This document shows, piece by piece, positions 48,923 through 55,681 of a stretch of DNA of 64,000 bases (its first letter is position 1; each line of letters starts with the position of its first letter). The notes under the pieces are model-generated. The model was not told the origin of the DNA, made no database searches, and was given only the letters and a program-made list of their open reading frames with translations. Both the position numbers and the translations under genes were made by a program. Source of the DNA: a bacterium (GTDB lineage: Bacteria; Verrucomicrobiota; Kiritimatiellia; CAIKKV01; CAITUY01); contig JBAWZF010000007.1 of assembly GCA_037143175.1 (NCBI GenBank), forward strand, positions 22,003 to 86,002, written 5' to 3'.

Positions 48923-49069
48923 GTCAGACGCCTCTAAATTTTTGGAGTGCGGCGGCTTGACGCCGCTTTTCATCGGCGCGGCTTGACGCGCGGTACTGTC
49001 GGCCTGTCAAGCCAGGCCTTGTGAAAGCGGCGTCAAGCCGCCGCACTCCAAAAATTTGAGGCGTCTGAC
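48923..49069. repeat. REP/BIME-like element copy B inside a larger palindrome
   Basis: Core 48,940-49,054 bounded by TTTTTGGAG and ACTCCAAAAA, within outer inverted arms GTCAGACGCCTC / GAGGCGTCTGAC. The outer arm shares the CAGACGCNTCTAAATTT string with copy A. Located in the divergent gap between ugd and the GYF_2 membrane protein. Confidence 0.88.
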
Positions 49070-49134
49070 GATGACTTGATTATTACGCCTGGAATGGCTA
49101 TTCCTATTCCTCATCAATCAGGAGCACATCACGT

Positions 49135-50061
49135 ATGCAATGGTATTACGCGGAGAATGGCAAGCAGCAGGGACCTGTCGAGTTCGAACAACTGGTGGCG
49201 CTGGCACATAATGGCAGCTTGAAGCCCGATGATCTGGTCTGGAACGCCTCCATGGGCAATCAATGGGCCAAGGCTAACACCGTGTCAGGACTTTTCGAGA
49301 TGCAGCCGCCCGCCGTTCCGGTAGAGCCCGAGCCCCCTGCCGAATGGTCCAACACCGCAACCTTTAAGAGCGCGGTCGCCAATCGCGATCTGACGGCCCA
49401 GGCCCGGACCTCGCTTGATCAGAATTGGGGCAAGGCCATCGGCGGCCTCCTCATTTACTTGCTGGTGCTGATCGTATTGGCCGCGATCCCCTTTCTGGGG
49501 CAGGTCGTCAGTTTCGTGATCAGCGGGCCGATGATGGTGGGCTGGACGTTGTTTTACCTTAATATCTCCCGCCAGGAACCGGCGGATGTGGGACAGCTTT
49601 TCGACGGCTTCAAGCTGTTTGGCAACGCCTTTGTGATGTATCTCCTGATCATGCTGCTCATCCTGGCCTGGTGCCTACCAGCCTTTGGGGTGGTCATTGT
49701 TATGGCGGTGCTTGGGCTGAAAGGGGTTTTGATGCAGGATGCTTCTGCCATGGGAGCCATTCCGTTTCTGATCCCCCTGATTATTGCAGCGATGATTCCT
49801 GTGATCGTTGCCCAACTCCGTTATTTTCTAGCCTATTATATCCTCAACGATTACCCCGGCGTGGGCCCCATGGAGGCTGTCCGGCGCAGTACGCAGATGA
49901 TGAAAGGCAATAAATGGAAACTGTTCTGCCTGCAACTCCGGTTTATCGGCTGGGGCCTGCTCTGCGTCCTGACCCTCGGCATCGGCTTCCTCTGGCTCAT
50001 CCCCTACATGATGGTCAGCATGGCCTGCTTCTACGACGACGTGAAAGACAGTGGCCAGTAG
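49135..50061 (+). CDS. GYF_2 (DUF4339) membrane protein with DUF975-like helices
   Basis: 308-residue protein. The N-terminal ~55 residues are a GYF_2/DUF4339 domain ([29 protein letters not shown] ... [13 protein letters not shown]), a presumed peptide-binding module. After a Pro-rich linker there are about five membrane helices of the DUF975 kind ([30 protein letters not shown]; ...[38 protein letters not shown]). Function unknown; probably an inner-membrane organiser. The stop codon TAG is part of the first unit of the following heptamer array. Confidence 0.82.
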   Translation: MQWYYAENGKQQGPVEFEQLVALAHNGSLKPDDLVWNASMGNQWAKANTVSGLFEMQPPAVPVEPEPPAEWSNTATFKSAVANRDLTAQARTSLDQNWGKAIGGLLIYLLVLIVLAAIPFLGQVVSFVISGPMMVGWTLFYLNISRQEPADVGQLFDGFKLFGNAFVMYLLIMLLILAWCLPAFGVVIVMAVLGLKGVLMQDASAMGAIPFLIPLIIAAMIPVIVAQLRYFLAYYILNDYPGVGPMEAVRRSTQMMKGNKWKLFCLQLRFIGWGLLCVLTLGIGFLWLIPYMMVSMACFYDDVKDSGQ

Positions 50062-50183
50062 CCAGTAAACAGTGGGCAGTAAGCAGTGGGCAGTGGCCAG
50101 TAAGCAGTGGGCAGTGAGCAGTGAGCAGTGGGCAGAGGGCAGTGGGCAGAGGGCAGTGGGCAGAGGGCAGAAGACAGTGGGCG
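50050..50183. repeat. Heptanucleotide array 2 (GGGCAGT type)
   Basis: Direct array of NNGCAGT units (GGGCAGT, AAGCAGT, GAGCAGT, GGGCAGA). It starts at the stop codon of the GYF_2 protein gene (CAG-TAG) and ends ~60 bp before the four-helix-bundle gene. Unlike the other two arrays it has no inverted half. Confidence 0.85.
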
Positions 50184-50243
50184 GTGGAGTTGAGTTAGTA
50201 TTTAACTGTTGTTAGTTTATTGTGTAGATGGCATATTCCGGGA

Positions 50244-50618
50244 ATGAAGCCAGTTGTCAGTTATCGGGATTTGGTGTCGTATCAGAAAGCATTTATTCTT
50301 CAACAAAGTGTATTTGCAACCAGTAAAAAATTTCCGAAAGAAGAAATCTATTCACTTACTGATCAGATACGTCGTTCGTCTCGTTCTGTTGGCGCCAATA
50401 TTGCCGAGGCCTGGAGAAAGAAACGATATGAGGCCCATTTTACCTCAAAGCTGACAGACTCTGATGCTGAAAACACCGAAACTCAGCATTGGCTTGATAC
50501 AGCGAAGGCCTGCGGCTACATATCCAAAACAGAGCACAACGCATTATCTGACGCCTCCGCTGAAGTAGGCCGTCTCATCGGCTCAATGATCAACACGGCT
50601 TCACACTGGTGCCAGTAG
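50244..50618 (+). CDS. Four-helix-bundle protein (23S rRNA intervening-sequence type)
   Basis: 124-residue protein of the bundle family first noted inside 23S rRNA insertions: VSYRDLVSYQKAFILQQSVFATSKKFPKEEIYSLTDQIRRSSRSVGANIAEAWRKKRY is the signature. The ATG at 50,244 gives the family start; GGGA lies a few bases before. Function is unknown and it is often near repeats and not in rRNA, as here. It lies between heptamer arrays 2 and 3, and its stop TAG is the first bases of array 3. Confidence 0.88.
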   Translation: MKPVVSYRDLVSYQKAFILQQSVFATSKKFPKEEIYSLTDQIRRSSRSVGANIAEAWRKKRYEAHFTSKLTDSDAENTETQHWLDTAKACGYISKTEHNALSDASAEVGRLIGSMINTASHWCQ

Positions 50619-50762
50619 CCAGTGGCCAGTAGCCAGTAGGCAGTGAGCAGTTTGCAGTGAGCAGTTTGCAGTGAGCAGCAACTGTCTACTGCCCACTGCA
50701 AACTGTCTGCTGCATACTGCCCACTGCCCACTGCTTACTGTTTACTGGCTACTGCTCACTGG
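50612..50762. repeat. Heptanucleotide array 3, inverted halves
   Basis: Left half: AGCCAGT/GGCAGT/GAGCAGT units. Right half: ACTGCCC/ACTGCAA/ACTGTCT/ACTGCTT units, so a long hairpin can form. It fills the convergent gap exactly between the stop of the four-helix-bundle gene (TAG) and the stop of the solute-binding-protein gene (TGA on the minus strand). Confidence 0.85.
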
Positions 50763-52501
50763 CCTATCTCTGCAGCCTTCGGCGGCAGAGGCAGGCTCCC
50801 CTTCATCGCTTCTTTGAGTTCAGCGTCGGCGTCGGCATCGTACCACCAATACCAATAGGCGCTGCTTTCGCTGCTGTATTTGTCCAACACCGTCGGCGGG
50901 GTGCCGAACTTGTTCCAATACACCAATCGCTTATAATTGATTCCCCAGAGTAGGATATAGGGACACTCCTCATAGAGGATGCTGTCGATCTTCCGGCACA
51001 GTTCGTGGCGGGCCGCCACATCAAACATCGACTTCTGCTTCTCAATCAACTCATCCACCGTCGCGTTCTTGAATCCTGTGATGTTTGCGCTCATCTTGCG
51101 GTCGGCCTCCTTGGAGGCCCAGAGGCCCTCCGGATCCTTGTACAGGCTCGATGTGAAGCCACCCCAGGTCATGTCGAAATTAAACTCATCCATATCCCGC
51201 GTCCAGGCCGAGGAATCCTTGGAGTCCGTCTGCATCTCAATCCCCACATCGCGCAGATCCTCGGCATAGATGGCCAGAAACTTATCGGCCACCGATTCGC
51301 GTTCCAGAAAACGGAACTGGAAGCGCTTGCCATCCTTTTCCAGGAGCCCGGTTTTCGGGTTGGCCTTCCAGCCCGCTTCCGCCAGCAACCGGCGCGCCTG
51401 CTCTTTGTCAAAGGCGAATGCCCGATTGGGGCAGGGGTGGGCGGTGTCGTAGAGATCGATATAATAGGAGCGGGAGAGGGCGTACTGGTTGTACATGAGG
51501 GCACTGTTCATACGCTCGCGATTCAGCAGCAGGGCCATGGCCTGGCGCACCCGCTTGTCGTTGAAAGGCGGACGCCGCATATTCATGGCAAAGCCCTGAA
51601 AGCCGGTGGGCTCATTATTAAAGACCTTCTGGCGTACGATCCAGTTCCGGGCGAACTTCTCGGACCCCGTCTCATTCATCCAGAGCCGGGCGGAATAGAC
51701 GGCAAAGAGATCAATCTCCCCCTTCTTGAAGGCTTCAAAGCCCGTCTCGGCCGAGGCGAAGAACTTGAACTTGATGGACTGGAAATTGCAGGTGCCGCGT
51801 GTGCTGGGGGCGTTGCGGTTCCACCAGTCGGCCCGCCGTTCCAGCGTGGCCGAGATGCCCTCTTTGACCTCACCCAGCCGGTAGGGGCCGGAGACCACCG
51901 GGAACTCGAAATTGATCTTGTTGAAGTCCAGCTTTTCAAAGGCATGCCGCGGGAGAATGGCAAACCCGCCCGCCGTCAGGAGGTTGCGCCAATGGACTTC
52001 CTTGACGACGAACCGGACACAATGATCATCCACCACCGTGACGGAGTCGAAGCTTTCGAAGCCGACTTTATGGGCGCCGGTGAGATTGGCCGGATTGCGA
52101 ATGGCGTCAAAGGTCCACTTGACGTCATCTGCGGTGACGGGGCGGCCATCGCTCCAGCGGGCCTTGGGGTTGAGCCAGAAGGTAAAGGTGCGCTTGTCAT
52201 CCGAGATCGACCACCGTTCAGCCAGCCCCGGTTCCTGATTGGGTGTCAGCGGGTTCATGGTCAGCAGGGATTCATAGAGGGAGGAGAAGAGGTCGGAGGT
52301 GAAGGTATTGTTGTCGAGGTAGAGGTTAAAGCTTTTGGGGTATTGGAAGCCAAAGACCGAGATGGCGCCGCCGGGAACGGCATCGGGTGAGGCGATCGGG
52401 TTGGGTTTTTCCTTCCAGTCCGGCTTAGGGAACAGGTCGTCCGCCCACAGGGTGGTTGAAACGATCGCGAGTAAAAACAGGCCGATAAACGAATGGATCA
52501 T
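50756..52501 (-). CDS. Oligopeptide ABC transporter substrate-binding protein (SBP_bac_5)
   Basis: Exported extracellular solute-binding protein of 581 residues. Signal peptide MIHSFIGLFLLAIVSTTLWA, then the family-5 fold: ...GLAERWSISDDKRTFTFWLNPKARWSDGRPVTADDVKWTFDAI, G-P-Y-R-L-G-E-V, PPFNDKRVRQAMALLLNRE and ...PYILLWGINYKRLVYWNKF. It is longest similar in layout to YejA-type peptide-binding proteins. No permease or ATPase gene is adjacent, so the rest of the transporter is elsewhere. AAGGA precedes the ATG by 8 bases. The last codon Gln-stop (CAG-TGA) comes from heptamer array 3. Confidence 0.92.
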   Translation of the reverse strand: MIHSFIGLFLLAIVSTTLWADDLFPKPDWKEKPNPIASPDAVPGGAISVFGFQYPKSFNLYLDNNTFTSDLFSSLYESLLTMNPLTPNQEPGLAERWSISDDKRTFTFWLNPKARWSDGRPVTADDVKWTFDAIRNPANLTGAHKVGFESFDSVTVVDDHCVRFVVKEVHWRNLLTAGGFAILPRHAFEKLDFNKINFEFPVVSGPYRLGEVKEGISATLERRADWWNRNAPSTRGTCNFQSIKFKFFASAETGFEAFKKGEIDLFAVYSARLWMNETGSEKFARNWIVRQKVFNNEPTGFQGFAMNMRRPPFNDKRVRQAMALLLNRERMNSALMYNQYALSRSYYIDLYDTAHPCPNRAFAFDKEQARRLLAEAGWKANPKTGLLEKDGKRFQFRFLERESVADKFLAIYAEDLRDVGIEMQTDSKDSSAWTRDMDEFNFDMTWGGFTSSLYKDPEGLWASKEADRKMSANITGFKNATVDELIEKQKSMFDVAARHELCRKIDSILYEECPYILLWGINYKRLVYWNKFGTPPTVLDKYSSESSAYWYWWYDADADAELKEAMKGSLPLPPKAAEIGQ

Positions 52502-52567
52502 AGTGTGTTCCTTTTAAACGTTACGTTTGTGTGGCAAAATTTACCACAAGAGTGCTTGGGGCGCAAT

Positions 52568-52695
52568 TTTTGGAGTGCGGCGGCTCGACGCCGCTTTTCT
52601 TCAGGCGCGGCTTGACGCGCCGTTCTGGGGTCGCCCCGTCAAGCCGGGGCACAAGAGAAAGCGGCGTTCCCGCGACTGCGGGACCGCACTCCAAA
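52568..52695. repeat. REP/BIME-like element copy E
   Basis: ~128-bp element bounded by TTTTGGAG and ACTCCAAA, with hairpins GCGGCG-GCTCGA-CGCCGC, GGCGCG-GCTTGA-CGCGCC and GCCCCG-TCAAGC-CGGGGC. The last hairpin is replaced by a TTCCCGC/GCGGGA stem, as in copy G. Lies 40 bp from the 3' end of the RAYT gene. Confidence 0.88.
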
Positions 52696-52710
52696 CAAGA
52701 AGATTGCTGC

Positions 52711-52762
52711 TTTGGCGGCTTGACGCCATGTTTCTTCAGCCGCGGCTTGACGCGCCGTTCCC
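52711..52762. repeat. REP/BIME-like element fragment E'
   Basis: Half element: GGCGGCTTGACGCC then CCGCGGCTTGACGCGCCG, without the outer GGAG box. It encodes, on the minus strand, the last seven residues and stop of the RAYT gene. Confidence 0.75.
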
Positions 52763-53320
52763 TAAGCCTACCTGAATCGGTTTCTGCGAAATAAAATCAT
52801 CCGTAATGCAAAGAGTATCAGTTTGGAACCCCTCGACCGTCGTGCGGAAGGACGGGTTTGCTGTTTGCGTAAACCATGAAGCCGAGCACCATGGGTAATT
52901 CTCAGCACAAGCGAGAATACCGTGATGAGCGGGATTGTGATGAACGTATTTCAGGCGTGGAAGATAAGAATTGGTAAAGGTAATATGTGAGTCAAAGTAC
53001 TGGAACCAGATTTTACGCCCTGGCTGGCGGTCTACTCGGTTGAGCTCTCGGGCTGATAGGGTATGTAGTTTCGAGATCATCCGTCTTAGCGAACCGGGAT
53101 CAGAGGGTGACGAAGCAATAAAATGGTAGTGGTTTGAAAGAATGGCCCATGCGTGAAGTTCCCATTCAGCTTCGGCGAGACCAGTGAAAAATAGGTCGCG
53201 GAACAGATCGAGTTTGTCGGGTGTATTCAGGAAATGATCTTTATGATGAGTGCCGCAGGTTACCATATAGGCCCCTTGCTCACTTAGGCGATGAGGTGGA
53301 CTATGGGGCCAAGTAATCAT
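52736..53320 (-). CDS. REP-associated tyrosine transposase (RAYT, Y1/TnpA_REP)
   Basis: Single-stranded-DNA HUH transposase related to IS200/IS605 TnpA, 194 residues. The HUH motif is LSNHYHF (H64, H66), and the catalytic tyrosine Y125 sits in LKYVHHNPAHHG, the RAYT-type Y-(I/V)-H-x-N-P-x-x-x-G signature. RAYTs recognise REP hairpins preceded by a GTAG or GGAG tetranucleotide. The repeat family around this gene has exactly GGAG followed by an imperfect hairpin, and copies E/E' and F flank the gene on both sides. The C-terminus NGASSRG is encoded by fragment E', so the tail may not be native; the catalytic core is intact. Confidence 0.9.
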   Translation of the reverse strand: MITWPHSPPHRLSEQGAYMVTCGTHHKDHFLNTPDKLDLFRDLFFTGLAEAEWELHAWAILSNHYHFIASSPSDPGSLRRMISKLHTLSARELNRVDRQPGRKIWFQYFDSHITFTNSYLPRLKYVHHNPAHHGILACAENYPWCSASWFTQTANPSFRTTVEGFQTDTLCITDDFISQKPIQVGLGNGASSRG

Positions 53321-53378
53321 GTCCAGCTCGTACCAGAAGGTGAATATGTCGTCAATTATTTAGTTAGTTTATAATTAG

Positions 53379-53526
53379 TTTGGAGTGCGGCGGCTCGACG
53401 CCGCTTTTCTTCAGGCGCGGCTTGACGCGCCGTTCTGGGGGCAGGCCTGGTGGCACTTGCTGGATGCGGGCGCCCCGTCAAGCCGGGTCGCAAGAGAAAG
53501 CGGCGTCAAGCCGCCGCACTCCAAAA
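53379..53526. repeat. REP/BIME-like element copy F
   Basis: ~148-bp element bounded by TTTGGAG and ACTCCAAAA, with all four GGCTTGAC-type hairpins and a ~30-bp insertion in the central spacer. Lies just upstream of the RAYT gene, between it and the divergent exported-protein gene. Confidence 0.88.
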
Positions 53527-53605
53527 GTGAATGCTGCTCCCTTCTTGCTTGGCCCCACTTCTCGCTTGCCGTTTCCCCCTATGGCCCGCCATAATGCCTG
53601 GCAGC

Positions 53606-54394
53606 ATGATCAATCGGTTCCATAGTTTATGTCTGGTGTGCCTCGTGTGGTGTGCCTTGCTGCTCGCCAGCCACTCCGTGGTTGCCGCCTCCCCGATTTC
53701 CCGTCTCCCCCAGGGCCGTCCGGCCGCCCTGAAATCGCCCTTGTCAAACCCTACTCCCGCGGCCCCAATCCCCAATAACCAATCCCCAATAACCCCCTCC
53801 CTCCCTCTAACCTCCTTCGACCGCTACGCGGTCATCATCACCCGCATGCCGTTTGGGGATGAGGCCACGGCGGCGGCCCTGGCCGCGGCGGCGGCGACGG
53901 CGAATCAGCCCGCGCCCGAGAGCTTTACCAAGACCCTGAAGATGTGTGCCATCACCCGTAACCGCAATAATGGCAAGGTGCAGGTTGGCCTCGTCAACAA
54001 CACCACCAAGAAAAACTACTTCCTCTATGAGGGGGATGCGGAAGATGGCATTGAGTTGCTGAAGGCCGACTACGAGAACGAGAAGGCGTTGTTGAGAAAA
54101 GGTGCGGAGGAAGCCTGGCTGGATATGACAACGGTCGTTGTGGCGGCGGCACCTGCTATTGCCCCTGCGGCAGGTGTTCGTCGTAGTGTCATGTCTGCCC
54201 CGCCGGCACCTGCGGCGCCGGAAGAGCCCGCCAAGCCGCGTCTGACTGGGGAAGCCTTGAAAGCCCATCTGCAGAATTATCAAATGGATTTGATCCGGGC
54301 CGGTGGGCGCAAAGGCCCGCCCCTGCCTATGCAGTTGACGCCCGAAATGGACGCCAAGCTGGTCGAAGAGGGCGTCCTGCCCAGTCCGGAGTAA
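53606..54394 (+). CDS. Exported Ala/Pro-rich protein of unknown function
   Basis: I do not recognise the family. The ATG at 53,606 is chosen because a signal peptide follows (MINRFHSLCLVCLVWCALLLASHSVVAASP). The 262-residue product has a Pro-rich linker, then a small domain (FDRYAVIITRMPFGDEA ... FTKTLKMCAITRNRNNGKVQVGLVNNTTKKNYFLYEGDAEDGIELLKADYENEKALL), an Ala/Pro-rich stretch and a charged C-terminal helix. The middle part looks like the short periplasmic domains of secretion-system accessory proteins, but this is only an impression. It is flanked by repeat copies F and G. Confidence 0.7.
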   Translation: MINRFHSLCLVCLVWCALLLASHSVVAASPISRLPQGRPAALKSPLSNPTPAAPIPNNQSPITPSLPLTSFDRYAVIITRMPFGDEATAAALAAAAATANQPAPESFTKTLKMCAITRNRNNGKVQVGLVNNTTKKNYFLYEGDAEDGIELLKADYENEKALLRKGAEEAWLDMTTVVVAAAPAIAPAAGVRRSVMSAPPAPAAPEEPAKPRLTGEALKAHLQNYQMDLIRAGGRKGPPLPMQLTPEMDAKLVEEGVLPSPE

Positions 54395-54452
54395 GGCCGG
54401 CAGATAACCAAACTGCGAAACACGCGAAATTCAGGGTTGCGTTTGTGCTTCT

Positions 54453-54598
54453 TTTTGGAGTACGGCGGCTTGACGCCGTTTTGCTTCGGCGCGGCTTGAC
54501 GCGCCGTTTCGAATGCGAGAAACACTGCGGAGGCAGAGCCCGTCAAGCCGGGCTCAGGGAAAGTGGCGTTCCCGCGACGGCGGGATCGCACTCCAAAA
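54453..54598. repeat. REP/BIME-like element copy G
   Basis: ~146-bp element bounded by TTTTTGGAG and ACTCCAAAA with hairpins GGCGCG-GCTTGA-CGCGCC and GAGCCCG-TCAAGC-CGGGCTC. The right end has the TTCCCGC/GCGGGA variant seen in copy E. It marks the left border of the toxin-antitoxin cassette region. Confidence 0.87.
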
Positions 54599-54694
54599 CT
54601 ATCATTAGTCCGTCAGTCCTGCTATGCGCCAAGAGCGCGGTAATTCAATATTTCCGGCTTGCGGGCAGATGGGGCTGGGGCCATAATCGGGCCT

Positions 54695-54889
54695 ATGAAG
54701 ATCACGGATGATTATAGTGGCAAGTTGGAAATCTGGGCGCGCGAAGGCAAGGCTGTTCGTATGCCCAGAATTACCAATTTACCCCCATTCGGACACCGCC
54801 GCTTTAACTCCTATGCAGAACTCAACGCGTGGAAGCAATCTCGGCTGGATGAGTTGCTCAAGCAGGGGGGGGCGCAATGGACGAAGTAA
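54695..54889 (+). CDS. Small protein paired with nucleotidyltransferase (putative antitoxin)
   Basis: 64-residue product (MKITDDYSGKLEIWAREGKA, ...LPPFGHRRFNSYAELNAWKQSRLDELLKQGGAQWTK). No family recognised with certainty. It overlaps the nucleotidyltransferase by 13 bp, the usual close coupling of toxin-antitoxin or related pairs. Its strongly charged, Trp-rich short sequence would fit a protein that binds its partner. First cassette of the array, ahead of repeat R1. Confidence 0.65.
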   Translation: MKITDDYSGKLEIWAREGKAVRMPRITNLPPFGHRRFNSYAELNAWKQSRLDELLKQGGAQWTK

Positions 54890-55326
54890 TCCGGCGATTC
54901 AATGAATGCGGCGTGCGTTACTTGATCATTGGCGGTCAGGCGATACGGCTCGAGGGATGCCCTCGTTTTTCTATGGATTGGGATGTTTATATTCCCAGCC
55001 GGGATTCAGCCAATATGGACCGTATCAACGAGGTTCTGGGTGACGAACTGGATGTGCCACTGATTCCGATGGGGCCACGTGGGGAAAACTTTGTGCAGAC
55101 CTATCAGACCCGATGGGGCGTTTTACAGTTTCATCTAACCGGTCCCGGCCTGCCGTCTTTTGATGAGGCTGAGGGGCGCGCGGTGACGCATACTACGGAG
55201 GACGGCGTGCCGGTTCGTTGCCTGGCTGGGGCTGATTTGCTGGAGAGCAAAAAAAAAGCAAATCGATCTTCCGACCTTGTTGATATTGAATTTCTTGAAA
55301 AAAAGAAATCCCTCGGCTTGCTGTGA
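54877..55326 (+). CDS. Nucleotidyltransferase-fold protein (AbiEii/MNT-like)
   Basis: 149-residue protein with a minimal nucleotidyltransferase core: YLIIGGQAIRLEGCPRFSMDWDVYIPSRD gives the GG...(R)xSxDxD active-site pattern, with metal-binding Asp pair WDVYI. The C-terminal VRCLAGADLLESKKKANRSSDLVDIEFL resembles the usual KL...K..R.KD.xDlefL tail of DUF6036/AbiEii-type enzymes. Likely transfers a nucleotide to a target such as tRNA or a partner protein, as characterised MNT and MenT toxins do; this is inferred. Overlaps the small protein upstream and is followed by repeat R1. Confidence 0.8.
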   Translation: MDEVIRRFNECGVRYLIIGGQAIRLEGCPRFSMDWDVYIPSRDSANMDRINEVLGDELDVPLIPMGPRGENFVQTYQTRWGVLQFHLTGPGLPSFDEAEGRAVTHTTEDGVPVRCLAGADLLESKKKANRSSDLVDIEFLEKKKSLGLL

Positions 55327-55360
55327 GGAACCAATTTCTTTCCAGATCAGCCGCATCTAA

Positions 55361-55628
55361 ATCCCGGATTTAACCACCCGCTTCACCAGCTCTTTCTTCT
55401 GGCGTTCTTTCTTCTGGGCGAGGCTCACCACAGGCAAGCCTCTCCCTCCAAGTGGTTCCCGCGCCCTGTTGCCCGGATAAATGCCAGTATGGGGAATCTT
55501 CGACAGAATGAACAAAATTTACAAAATTGTTTAGGACGAGAGGCACTCTTCGTATTGCTTCAAGAAACCGCATTCTTTGCGCTCTTAGCGACTTGAGCGA
55601 AGCGGGTGTAAAAATCTCTTCGCATGCT
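55361..55628 (+). repeat. Cassette-border repeat R1
   Basis: ~268-bp copy of the repeat that follows each cassette. It begins ATCCCGGATTTAACCACCCG, contains TTCTTTCTTCTGGGCGAGGCTC, AAGTGGTTCCCGCGCCCTGT, TTGCCCGGATAAATGCCAGT and ACAAAATTTACAAAATTGTT, and ends with GCGACTTGAGCGAAGCGGGT and TCTTCGCATGCT. Its two ends (ACCCGCTTC... and ...GAAGCGGGT) are inverted. Confidence 0.85.
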
Positions 55629-55681
55629 TCTGTCTTGTGTTTTATATTGCATAAAAGGCGATTATCTGTCTTTATATCACC

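Noticed and set aside
51005..52390. 461-codon open frame on the + strand opposite the solute-binding protein gene
   Set aside because: It mirrors the minus-strand gene, whose product has a signal peptide and clear SBP_bac_5 motifs. The + strand product is Gly/Ile/Glu-rich without domain features; typical antisense artefact of high-GC codon use.
39078..54598. Peptides such as MECGGLTPLFF and MRRLDAAFP encoded by several loci
   Set aside because: These are translations of the REP/BIME-like repeat and not genes.
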